Positions 12,734 to 23,000 of a stretch of DNA of 64,000 nucleotides are shown here, one piece after another. Under the pieces are notes generated by a model. It was not told the DNA's origin. It ran no database searches and was given only the letters and a program-made list of their open reading frames with translations. Numbering within the stretch: position 1 is the first letter of the stretch; every line of letters begins with the position of its first letter. The DNA comes from Strigamia acuminata (Eukaryota > Arthropoda > Chilopoda > Geophilomorpha > Linotaeniidae), in NCBI GenBank assembly GCA_949358305.1, contig OX442319.1, positions 2,604,001 through 2,668,000 of the forward strand, written 5' to 3'. The translations under genes were made by a program, and so were the position numbers.

Positions 12734-12960
12734 TGGAGTGTTTCGCACTCCAATTCTGTACATTCCTTTCATTGTTAAATTGTGACGCACGTCATGCACG
12801 TCGCGTTCTCGTGACATTACGAGATCGCGTACAGCGCCACCTGTACTTTTATGCAAATAAAGTCTATTCATGCAGAAATTCATACAACGACTGCCTCGTG
12901 TTGAATTCCATCCAACAATATCCAATTCCATCCTACACAATCCAAGCACAGAACACACCA
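12734..12960 (-). repeat. Copia 5' LTR (227 bp)
   Basis: On the minus strand it runs from TGGTGTGTTCTGTGC to CACTCCA. It aligns along its length with the solo LTR at 15042-15259, sharing GGCGCTGTACGCGATCTCGT and CGTGCATGACGTGCGTCACA. Its 3' end is the 19-nt hairpin TGGAGTGTTTCGCACTCCA. No matching 3' LTR was found beyond the pol remnant. Confidence 0.8.
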
Positions 12961-13878
12961 GTTTCGGCTTTAATTTAACAAGATCTAGTTACTTGAAAAA
13001 GCGATTAAACCAATTTTAACAATTAGTTGGCACAGTAGAAGCGTGCTGGGCCCATAACCTGTTATGTTGCTAAAAGAACGAATATGTTATATGTAAGGAA
13101 CTACTTTGATTAAGAGCTGATTTTATTGAACAAACAGAGGGGTTTATATAACCAAATGTGGAAATGGTTGAATAATTCCAACACCTTATCGACTGCACAA
13201 TAAAGGCCGACTTAGAGGAAAAAACTAAAGGTGGTGCTGGTTGGTTGCCGACAACACTTTCGCGCGTCATACGTTTGCATTATACACGTGCTATCCGATC
13301 TATTATGAATGACAAGCGAAATTCGAGTGATGGGAGGAGATGTGCAGCATCCACTATACTGAAAGAATATTTTATTTGTTTTGATTTTACTGTTTTGTTT
13401 GTGGATATCACCAGGCTGGATTTGAAGAAAAATATATTTTTTTAAATATAATTTTGGTGATGAATGTAATAAAATTCATACTCACTTTGTGTTTCTGCCA
13501 TTCTTTTCTCTTTAATGGTTGCCTTCCGCGTTTGTTTGCGTTTGATATTCTTTATCCGATAGAAGAGATGTACTAAATTTACGCCACTGAAAACCACCGA
13601 GTCCAATGAAAGGGGAAAGTTATTTCTGACTTGAATGGATTTTGAAAACCGACTGGTTAATTTCAATGCTGAAATGGACTGTAGCTGCTAGGAGAGCTTG
13701 TGGCATTGTCACTAATGCATTCTTTACTTACAGAATAATGTGCATAATTGTTTGGATAGTACCTAACATCAATAACTAAGTTTACAGTTTGAAATATTCG
13801 ATATTTGAACGGAAATATTCAATAATATTTATTTTCAAAATTCGGATATTTCCTTTCAAAAAGCGATATTTCTTTGCA
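12961..13878. other. Non-coding spacer between Copia LTR and 21-bp array
   Basis: It is AT-rich, with only short unassigned frames. Diverged relatives of the array unit (GGAAATATTC, GCGATATTTCT) appear from about 13790. Confidence 0.5.
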
Positions 13879-14235
13879 TATATCGAATATTTTTGTTCAA
13901 ATATCGAATATTTTTGTTCAAATATCGAATATTTTTGTTCAAATATCGAATATTTTTGTTCAAATATCGAATATTTTTGTTCAAATATCGAATATTTTTG
14001 TTCAAATATCGAATATTTTTGTTCAAATATCGAATATTTTTGTTCAAATATCGAATATTTTTGTTCAAATATCGAATATTTTTGTTCAAATATCGAATAT
14101 TTTTGTTCAAATATCGAATATTTTTGTTCTAATATCGAATATTTTCGTTCAAATATCGAATATTTTTGTTCAAATATCGAATATTTTTGTTCAAATATCG
14201 AATATTTTTGTTCAAATATCGAATATTTCCTTTCA
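13879..14235. repeat. 21-bp minisatellite, about 17 units
   Basis: The unit ATATCGAATATTTTTGTTCAA repeats head-to-tail with only a few single-base changes (GTTCTAAT near 14126, TTCGTTC near 14145). Because 21 is a multiple of three and the unit lacks stops in several frames, all three plus frames and one minus frame stay open. These frames are artefacts of the repeat, not genes. Confidence 0.95.
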
Positions 14236-15041
14236 AAAAGTGCTACTCCGTATTTCCTTTCAAAAAGCGAAAAATATTGAATAAAACATTAAATAATCGA
14301 ATATTTCATTAAAAAAATGCAAAATATCATGAAAAAAATCAAAAATATAATCAAAAAATAGACCTTACCTTGAATAGTCGTTTTCAATCCACGTCCTCCA
14401 TGCGGTTCTGATCCTACAAAGTCTTAATATATTAAAGCTATTATCGGCTAAGTTTTATTTGCTCTACAACACCTAAAAGGTGTCGCTGTCTTGTCAGAAT
14501 GTTGTCACAATTACACGATCATCGGATCAGATCACAAGAACACATTAAACCTAAATCTACCGCATGATTGACTGCTTTAAAACTATAAAAGGAGTTAGCA
14601 GATACACCAGAGAACTAATGGCAGGAAATACCTCATCTTTACAGCATTTAGAGCATTATTATCACAAAAGATTTATAATCCTCGCATACAAAGTCTACTA
14701 TAGAAGTTTAGGTACACAGTATAAAATTTCTGGAGTTTTCCAGTCTAATGTTCATCTCTGACAGCACAAAAGACTACCATAAATTATTGGGTTTGAGTAG
14801 GCCTTGCTTGTGTTCTTTAAGTCTAGTAGAAAATTGCCTCTCTTTGTTTGGCCGATAAAAAAATCAGCCTCGTTTTCATCTTGTGTCCATCATGTTGTCA
14901 GCAGTCTCCTTTCTTTTGCCGTCAACAACCCAATATTTCTTGCGGTGTAAATTGGCCAAACAGTAATTTTAATCTCACAATCCTCACCCTTAATCATCCT
15001 TGACCAGTCGATACAAATTAAGTTGCATCATTGTCATCGTC
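14236..15041. other. Non-coding stretch
   Basis: The array decays into AAAAATC-rich sequence to about 14360. After that no gene or defined repeat is recognised up to the solo LTR. Confidence 0.45.
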
Positions 15042-15259
15042 TGGTGTGTTCTTGTGCTTGTATTTGCGAGGATGTAGTTGGATTTAGAAAATGAAGGAAC
15101 CTCGAAGTGACCAGTCCGTGGTATGGTATTTGCATGAATGTTTATTTGCATAAAAATACAGATGGCGCTGTACGCGATCTCGTAACGCCGCGGGAACGCG
15201 ACGTGCATGACGTGCGTCACAAAATATCAACAGAAAGAAATGGAGTGTAAAACACTCCA
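15042..15259 (+). mobile_element. Copia solo LTR with 5-bp target duplication
   Basis: This 218-bp LTR starts TGGTGTGTTCTTGTGC and ends with the hairpin TGGAGTGTAAAACACTCCA. TCGTC flanks both sides (15037-15041 and 15260-15264). A 5-bp duplication is the Copia norm and shows that this is an insertion that lost its interior by LTR-LTR recombination. It is the same family as the LTR at 12734-12960, in opposite orientation. Confidence 0.88.
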
Positions 15260-15264
15260 TCGTC

Positions 15265-16243
15265 CAAGAAGAAATATCCCAACAGGTCAAGGTTTTCTCC
15301 AGCATCAATTATAACTCACCACAAATGTGCTCGGCTTTGCTTCTAATGTATACCAAACACAATCCTTTCTTCTCTTCTCCCTTCTCCATCAGATCAGTCC
15401 GATGCACGTAACTGCTCGTGACATTTTGTTTTTATCTCGTACGATCGATATGCCTACTTGAATGATCAGACTGCCTTTTGCTTGCACGACGAGGAGATTT
15501 TTTAGCAGACAGAGCAAGGTGACACTTTATCTCCACCCTCGAATCCCTCAGTATTTGCGAAAAAAGAAAACAGCGTAGTCAGGACTAGAAGGAATCTTGA
15601 GCCGAATGCGCACGTATATTCAGGTAAAGGCAAGCTGTGAAATTGATGGAATTAACGACTGCAGGGCCAAAGTGCCGTCTCAGTGCCGTCATTATGCGGC
15701 GCAGTTTGGGAGTGAAAAAAAAAATGCGGCGCCTGATTTAGATGCTAGTGCGGGAACGAAAAAGCCTGGCCGCGCTCCAACTATGAGCTAAGCATTGCCG
15801 CAACAGCAAGAAAGGCCTGCCCAAGCTGCGCTGATAAAGCACACTCCTTCTTTTTCTTCTCAATAGTCTCTCAATCTCACTGTCTTGTGCCAACTGCTCA
15901 ACGTGTAATGTATTGACTGCAATGTTACGAGTTCAAAAATAGAAATACAAACAATTAACTCGATAACCTCTGTTGGAATTATTCAACCATTTCCGCACAA
16001 TCATTTAATGTCGTTAAAACGTTACAAGTGTGACGTTAGTCGATTTATTTTGCTTAACTTTTACAGAGGGTGAATACTCAAAAATGAAACACTGCAATTT
16101 TTAATTTATTTCCTTTAGTGTCTGATAAAATGGCAGCCAGCAAAAAAAGATGTGGTGTAAACAGTGTGGTTGGTGGAAGAAAGAAGCCGATACAGCTCAT
16201 TATCCGGCAATATCTTGCCATGGTTTTCTACTTAACTCCCATA
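15265..16243. other. Non-coding stretch
   Basis: No recognisable gene or repeat. One 64-aa plus frame at 15597-15791 has no known motif. Confidence 0.4.
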
Positions 16244-16422
16244 TACTATGTTTACATGCACTGAATATTTCGAGTGAGATGAAATATTCCGCGTGCACAA
16301 CTGTCATGTAAACAGGGATGACGAGGATTATTCGAGTAGTGACTAATCCCTCGCAGAAGGTTGTTTAATTCGAGCGAACTCGAACTATTTTTATTGCGCA
16401 TGCGCGCATCGCTTCCGGCACT

Positions 16423-16708
16423 TCCCCGTTGGCATATTGGCAGAACATACCCGATTTTGGCAACAACAATGCACCAGGAGTGACTAATGATTGAATAACT
16501 TGAATATCCTAATTCTGCTTTAAAATTTTGAAATTATCATCTGTTTGCTTGCTAATTTGATTTGTTTTGCTGGGTTTTGCTTTGTGTGACACAGTTAGGT
16601 TAGGTTAGGTTAGGTTGGATGGTGATTTTCAAGTTATTGAGTCATTAGTCACTCCTGACCACCGTTGTTGCCGAAATCGGGTATGTTCTGCCAATATGCT
16701 CCCCGTTG
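16423..16708. mobile_element. Mutator-like MITE nested in the TIR element, with 9-bp TSD
   Basis: The inserted element runs 16432-16699 (268 bp), with inverted ends GCATATTGGCAGAACATACC and about 65 bp of arm similarity including AGGAGTGACTAATGA. TCCCCGTTG stands on both sides (16423-16431 and 16700-16708). The uninterrupted copy at 8570-8871 has the matching empty site CCCCATTG. A 9-bp duplication with long TIRs is characteristic of the Mutator/MULE superfamily. No transposase is inside. Confidence 0.8.
16593..16615 (+). repeat. (TTAGG)4 telomere-like run
   Basis: Four to five copies of TTAGG lie inside the nested Mutator-like MITE. TTAGG is the ancestral arthropod telomere repeat. Here it is interstitial and carried by the MITE. 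Confidence 0.7.
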
Positions 16709-16822
16709 TTCGAAAACCGAAAGTGATCACGAATTATTTTCTGCATGTAAACACAACAATTTGATTTTTTCACCACTCGAATTATTCACCACTCAAAATA
16801 TTCGGTGCATGTAAACGTAGTA

Positions 16823-17613
16823 TTAGATCGACAGATATTGTTGTTGTTACAGTTAGCTGTGCACAAGCATGCGCGGTAGTAATGACAACATTTCATTTAA
16901 GAGCGTATTTGCTCAAACAATTTGAACGCACCTAGTGTTTTATAACCGAAGGTATTTTCTTAATTTTGTAATCGATAATTTTTTTTTATAAACGAATTTT
17001 GGTAGGTTGCCCTCATTGCTCTTAAAGTATATAAAAATTATTTTAGAAAAAGAAAGAAAGAAAGAAAGCGCTTCTGGTCGATGGACGCGTTTCCATTCAA
17101 GCAGCGTTCTTCTCATTCACCAAAATATTCTTTTGCTGCGACTCAGTTATTTGCTCATTGTGACAAAAGGAAGTAGAAAGCTTTAACCGTGTCTTCACGG
17201 GAGACAACATTCTTTCATTCTCCTTGCAACAGGTTACATTGGGTTTTTTCTTACTCAATTTTCTGTCTTTCTGATCAAGTAAAAATAAGCCAAGTAAAAG
17301 ATGGCCAATGCACGAACCGATCGAAATGCACTGGAGTCTGTTAACCGTGGGAAGCGAACAGGCTTTGTTTTGTGGACCAATGAATTGTGGTTGAAATTTT
17401 CCAATTGCTCCTCCTCTCATCTACAAACTCCCAAGTGCATCCTGTTCAAGGGCACTAACCCTAACAGAAAAATACAATTTTTTTTTCTCCTTTTCTTTCT
17501 AATAGAATTAGACAATCCTAAATGCAGCAAAATCTAAACTTGGAACCAATTCGCAGATTGTCAAATTAATAGAGAATGATTCGCAATTTCAAAATCAAAT
17601 AATAGACATGAAT
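16823..17613. other. Non-coding stretch
   Basis: It contains an (AAAG)n run near 17050-17065 and otherwise unassigned sequence. Short antiparallel frames near 17100-17540 show no motifs. Confidence 0.4.
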
Positions 17614-17894
17614 TACCGTACTGCCTTGAATAAACGCCCGGGCGTTTATTTTTTTCCGACTAGCCCGCCAGGCACTTATTCAAAACCAGGCGATTATTCA
17701 AGCCAGGCGCCTATCCTGCTAATTTTATATTTATACATTTCTTCATCTGGACGTTTTCGGTAAACCCGGCGTTTAAACAAGCCCGGCGTTTATTCGGGGC
17801 CGGCACTTATTGACTTTTCGGCCGGCGGTTGGCCGGCGCTTAATCGAAAGCCGGCGCTTAATTACGCCCAGCCCTTATTCAAGGCAGTACGGTA
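17614..17894. mobile_element. Tc1/mariner-like MITE rich in CCGGCGCTTATT
   Basis: The inverted ends are TACCGTACTGCCTTGAATAA and its complement, with TA as the outermost dinucleotide on each side. The interior is a run of diverged GCCCGGCGTTTATTC-type repeats. The TACCGTA ends resemble those of the element at 6228-6458, so the two may share a mobilising transposase. Confidence 0.65.
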
Positions 17895-18953
17895 TACTGT
17901 ATTGGAACTTTTTGAGAATTTTCTTTATTTTGTTTAATGCAATTTCTCAAATCAAAGGAATAATCAAAACATTAGAGTGAAGTTAGATTGATTATAGAGA
18001 GCAAAAGCCCTTGCCAAGAAAGCTTATTACAGAAAGTGGAAGCCCTCTCTGAGTAAGCTTGCAAGCTAACCTTTCTGGCTTTGGCTCCCCACCTACTCCT
18101 TAATTGGCGGGGTATTTGGTGAACCAACTCAATGGGAAAAATTTGAAGTGGATAGCTGAAGAATATTACGGTAATATTTAACTGGAGCACAAAGAAAGCT
18201 TAGACGAATGAGAAAGGGACATGACACCTGCTTGAAAGTTGTCACCAAACCGTCCGACGGAAATGATGTCACTATGATGTTGCTGAGAGGACGTGGCCTC
18301 TGATTTGAATTGTCCGAGACGATTTTGGTCATTTACTTTATCGAATTTGTTGCGCGTGCAACTCCTAATTTTGTATTTGGAAATAGTTAAAGTTACTTTG
18401 GATAATCGATGGCACAGGATTTAAACTGATTGAAACAGATTAAGAAAAAAAAAAAAGGTTGGTTTACATGAGAACAGTGAATATTTCATTTAAACAGTAC
18501 ATGTAAATACACTTTTCCCCACCTATATTTAAAAATAAACTCATCCCATTTACATACTGGGTCATCTAAGTGACCCCTGGCGACCAAACATGGCGTCGCC
18601 TCCGATTTCTCCATTCCACTCGTCCTTTTTAAATGCCAGTTTCAAGAGAATTTGGTTGGTTTTAGTTGATTTTGGTCGTTTATTTTATTGATTTTGGTCG
18701 TTTATTTCATTTATTTTAGTAGCTTATTTTATGGATTTTCTGTGTACACCCCAATAGCATTAGAACTAGTACCGATGTGATGTCCCTTTCTCATTCGTCT
18801 AAGAATAAAGTAGGTACCTGTTAGAGTTAAGCAGAAAGTAGTTCCGTTAAAATTGTCTCCAGTATTAACAGCATGCATCAGGTGACACTTTATATTTTGA
18901 GTGTCCCCCCCCATCACAGACTATCAATCTCTCTCTTTGTGACACCCAAAATA
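17895..18953. other. Non-coding stretch
   Basis: A TTTACATG/ACATGTAAA pair near 18465-18510 hints at another decayed TIR element. No gene was recognised. Confidence 0.4.
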
Positions 18954-20260
18954 TTAGAATAAAAAGTTATACAAAAGATATAAAGGACAACAAGCTTGGC
19001 TATAGTGAAATAAATAATCCCATTTTTCTTGCACACCACTCGTGTTTTTCTTTCCAAGTCCTTTGGTAAAGGAGTCTACGGTCATTTCTTGCGTTTTAAT
19101 GAATTTTACTTCAATGTAGCAATTCTTTATCCATTTATCTTTGGGTATGAAGCGATATTTATGAAGGCTTATCTGGCAGATGATCGCCTTGTGTTCAAGC
19201 ATCCAGCGTGGTCGGCGTCAGTAGCCAACTATTGTTGTAACCTTTGAGGTTCCACAAAGTTTTGTTTTCACAGTACTCCCAAACATCGCATGATACGTTT
19301 TACCGCCGTCCAATTTTGTGGTTGAGTTGAATATGCTCAAACTCCCACTGGGTTTGTGATTTAGGGTCTCATCATTGTTGTATCTCATTCACTTAAATGT
19401 GAACGCGTTCAAGTTCCCATTCGTCACCGTGTGAACGCGTTCACGTTCGCGTTCGGGTTCAATGCAATTTTTTTCAAGGTGTACTTAGTTCACGTTCACT
19501 TTACAATTTTTTTTAAAAAAAATTGACGTTTTTTGTTCTATTTTGAAACAAAAACACTTTTTTTAGATAAGCAGTAGTTTTCATGCCTTTTTATGACGAA
19601 ATCGGCTGTTTCCGATTGGAAATGAACGTTTTGATGATAAAAACGTCAGCAAAACGTATAAAATTATGATTTTTTCAACGAAAAGTAACGTTTTTGCAAC
19701 GTTCACCTTCACAATTAAAAGTGAACAAAGTTCTCATTTTTCGTTCATGAACGCAGCGTACAGAATGCTTCCTTTTGGTATGGGACTTGGCTCATCTCGT
19801 ACCTTTCTTGTGTGTTTTGCCATGAAATTGGTCGGTTTAATGCTTGGATCTAATGGTGTTGCAACAGGTTTATAGTCCTGTATGCATGAAATGTTTCAAG
19901 AATTCCATGATGTAAGCCGACTGATCCAAACTGATGATCTCAGTTTCCAGTGCCACGTCAATTTAATCCTGAGAGTAATGATCTTCACCTGAGGGTAATG
20001 ATCTTCACCATAGTTCTTCACGTTGAATTTGGATAGGAGAGCACTTTTATGTCGTCCTTCATCATCGAAATGCTTGAGAAAATGAGCAAGTCGTTGACAA
20101 AAACTGCAATGATCACCGTCCCTTCTTTTTCTTGCACAAAATAGACACCAATATCAAAACCTAAAAGAGTGAGACAGATAGTTCTTTGCAGTGCCTCGGA
20201 GACCCACACTTGTGATTTGGGTTCTAGTACGCTGCTACATCGTCCTCGTCTCCAAGTCAA
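18954..20260 (-). pseudogene. Second Copia pol remnant, interrupted
   Basis: The minus strand shows RT (GFDIGVYFVQEKEG, then VFVNDLLIFS, where the expected YVDD box reads FVND), then VATPLDPSIKPTNF, and after an interruption an RNase H end (KYRFIPKDKWIKNC, EVKFIKTQEMTVDSFTKGL). Stops and frameshifts are frequent. It is more diverged than, and distinct from, the relic at 11.5-12.6 kb. The change in the active-site box marks it as inactive. Confidence 0.75.
19372..19755. mobile_element. Probable insertion within the Copia remnant
   Basis: Non-Copia sequence with repeated GTGAACGCGTTCAC/GTTCACGTTC motifs separates the RT/connection part from the RNase H part. Motifs at both ends (TCATTCACTT..., CATTTTTCGTTCATGAACG) are loosely inverted. 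Exact ends and target duplication could not be fixed. Confidence 0.4.
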
Positions 20261-20270
20261 CTATAATATC

Positions 20271-21769
20271 ATCACTGATAAATCGCCGTTTTTTCCCGGA
20301 AAAATGGCAATATATGCATTTATTTTCAGATTTTCGGAAAATATGCAATTTAAGCCAATTCCGGCTATATATGCAATATACATATGAAGTATGCATTTAT
20401 GCATTTATCCGGGGTCTAATCATCAGCATTTGCAACCAGAAAAGGGGGCAATATTCCATCGCAATGCTAATGAGTAATGACGAAGCATGAGTTTGCTAAT
20501 TCCTCGCTGTTAAATGTGCTACCGTTAGTGTTCTTGCTTACTACCATAGCGTCAAATTATTGCCATCACTTCGAACCAACACTGCAAATAAAAAAAAAAT
20601 TAGTAAACTGATCAGAATTCGCATCATTGTGGTTGGTTGTGCTTTCGTCGAACATCTACTTAAATACAAACAAAACTAACGTGCTATTCGAGATGGCTGA
20701 AATCAACTTGAAATCACAGAAAGCGACCCCACATGTTGCTTTCCCGAAATCCGATTTTCTGAAATCCGATTTCGTTTTCATGACGTAAAAATCGTCACTT
20801 CAGGTCTCCCGAAATCACGAAAATCAGCTAAATCAAAGAAATCCATTTAAGATTGAACGCGCCTATTGTTAATTTGTAGTTTTCTTATTGTGGGCGGAGC
20901 CAAACTGCACTTTGTCATTTGTCCAATGGTTTATTCATGTGCTATCCCGTTTTGGTCCATCTAATTCTCGAAATTATTTCCGACGTATTCCGTTCCGTTG
21001 TCCGATCGAACTTGTTTGATGGTCTGTCCCGTCTATTTCTGAATAAGTATTTTAAATCTCTTGAACTTGCCAAATAACTTTATTTTTCCGTTTCAGCAAG
21101 TACACAAAGGTATTCCTAAAATGAGTGTCAATGAACATGAGGAAATACTGTATTTCGCCCCATCCATTGTTGCGTTAGCTGTGGGACCATACACAAAAAG
21201 TATAGAAGGTTAACTTACCATCTGAGTATCCTGCCTTGTTCTTGAGGAACTGTAGACAAGGCTGCTTCCTCTTCATGCATGATTTGCACACTTTGAAAGT
21301 TTACAGTTTACACAATGTTGCGTCAAATGTCTCAAAAACAGGTGATAAAAAGTGTTAAAGATATTATACCATGTCAGGCTATTGGTGAAAAATCACCTAC
21401 GTTCATCGTTCATGAGGTTAAATACGAAAACAATACAGTACTTTTGCAAAAATACGGTATTCTCGATGTCTCAGCCGCGGATACTATTCGAGAGCAGCTA
21501 CAATTCAAGAGCGACTCTTAATCAGTAAAATACGGTATTTAAAATTTTTTAAAACTCAGATTCAAAACCAGGCCCATCTATTCCAAATGTCTGATCCACT
21601 AGTTTATTATTACATGGCAGAAACAAACATTATTTATTTAATATATGTGAAAGCCATAGTGTAAATTATCATATTGTGGGTGTGTATAAAAAATTGGATA
21701 CTGGGATTGTGTTTGATAGATTACAATTGATATTGACAAATGACATTTACAATATTCTGTGTTAGCATT
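20271..21769. other. Non-coding stretch with a partial MITE
   Basis: It contains a TATGCATTTAT-rich patch (20300-20410), GAAATCCGATTT repeats (20750-20840) and, at about 21440-21540, a fragment matching the right half of the mariner-like MITE at 6228-6458. No gene was recognised. Confidence 0.45.
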
Positions 21770-21888
21770 CCAAAGGCCTTTCGACCGTTACCGGTCATCT
21801 TCAGTGGTAACTTGAGTGGTAACTTGAGTGGTAACTTGAGTGGTTACTTCAATAACCACTGAAGATGACTGTAATGGTCGAAAGACCA
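21770..21888. repeat. Inverted repeat with CTGAAGA...GAAA cores (hammerhead-like)
   Basis: The arms 21770-21808 and 21853-21888 are inverted copies. Each contains CTGAAGA, a short self-complementary stem and GAAA. Between them AACTTGAGTGGT repeats three times. The left arm on the minus strand can fold GACCG-GTAA-CGGTC between the two conserved blocks. The CTGANGA...GAAA arrangement recalls hammerhead ribozymes of Penelope-like and other retroelements, but an extra T before the stem departs from the consensus. Confidence 0.5.
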
Positions 21889-22800
21889 ATTTTTCCATTT
21901 TACACCATTTTATTCTATTTGGATTCAAACCTCCCAGTTATACCTTTTAACACCGTACGAGGTGTTCAGGGTGATCATAAAATCATCTTAAAAACCGTCT
22001 CCAAAAAGGTTTGCAACGATTGTTAAAGAAGAATAGACATATGCCTTCCCATGATACCTCATAGTTATTTTCAAAAGTGAAAAGTGAAAAAGTACAAGCA
22101 CATCAAATACAGAACTGCTAAATGCAAAACTATTTGAAAAAAAAATAGGATTAACCTCATGCCACAGAAAAAGTAAACGCCATCTATCATCTTACTACTT
22201 GAGAAAAACAAAACGATTACAGTGGGCAAGAAAAAGAAACAGTCAACTATCTAACAGCATTTGACTAACTCTCTGCTTTACATGTGTAAAATGTGATTAA
22301 AAACATGAGTTTTGAGCAACTATTAAGACTATTCTCAGTTATGTACAATGCGATGAGGAATGGGTAATAAACGACTGGCCTCCACCTTTGCTCCTAACTT
22401 GTTTATTACGGGAAACGTTTGTCTTGGTGACATGTGTGCTGAATTATACATAAGACACACTGTGATAATATCTATATACTAAATCAGTAGGGGACCTGAG
22501 CAAGATCCCTGGAACCATCTCCGCACATGTGCCTGGACATAGGCTGAGGATTCTCTCACTTTGAGCACCGACAAACAGCAATCTACAAGCATCTGACTCA
22601 AACAATTTCGCGTCTTTTGATAATACGGATAATTTTGATAACGTGTGACAACGTGTGAAAATATTGTGGAAAGAAAACTTCTTTATTCTCAAGCAGTCAT
22701 GAAAATATCACCTATACCACTTATACCACTTATACCACTTATAGCGTGGTTTTTATACGGAAATATTTTGCAATCGATCAACAAAAATGCGTTGTGACTC
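21889..22800. other. Non-coding stretch
   Basis: No gene was recognised. Three or four copies of ACCACTTATACC lie near 22710-22742. Confidence 0.4.
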
Positions 22801-23000
22801 GTTGACCCAAAATTTTTTCCAAAAATTTCCAACAATTTTTTCCAAAATTTTTCCAAAAATTTTTTCCAAAATTTTTCCAAAAATTTTTTCCATAACTTTT
22901 CCAAAAATTTTTTCCATAATTTTTTCAAAAAAATTTTTTCAAATATTTTTCAAAAGGTTTTTTCAAAATTATTCCAAAAATTTATTCCAAATTTTTTTTC
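22801..23000. repeat. Degenerate TTTTTTCCAAAA array
   Basis: A run of alternating T-rich and CCAAAA blocks of about 13-16 bp, with imperfect units. The frames it opens on both strands (Lys/Phe/Ile/Pro-rich) are repeat artefacts. Confidence 0.85.

Larger units (their letters stand above)
16244..16822. mobile_element. 302-bp TIR element, second copy, split by a nested insertion
   Basis: The termini TACTATGTTTACATGCAC and (inverted) TACTACGTTTACATGCAC match the copy at 8570-8871 almost base for base. The total of 579 bp equals 302 bp plus a 268-bp insertion plus a 9-bp target duplication. Confidence 0.85.

Noticed and set aside
13789-14284. Long open frames over the 21-bp repeat as a repetitive protein gene
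   Set aside because: Several frames on both strands are equally open because the unit is a stop-free multiple of three. There is no splice or start context.
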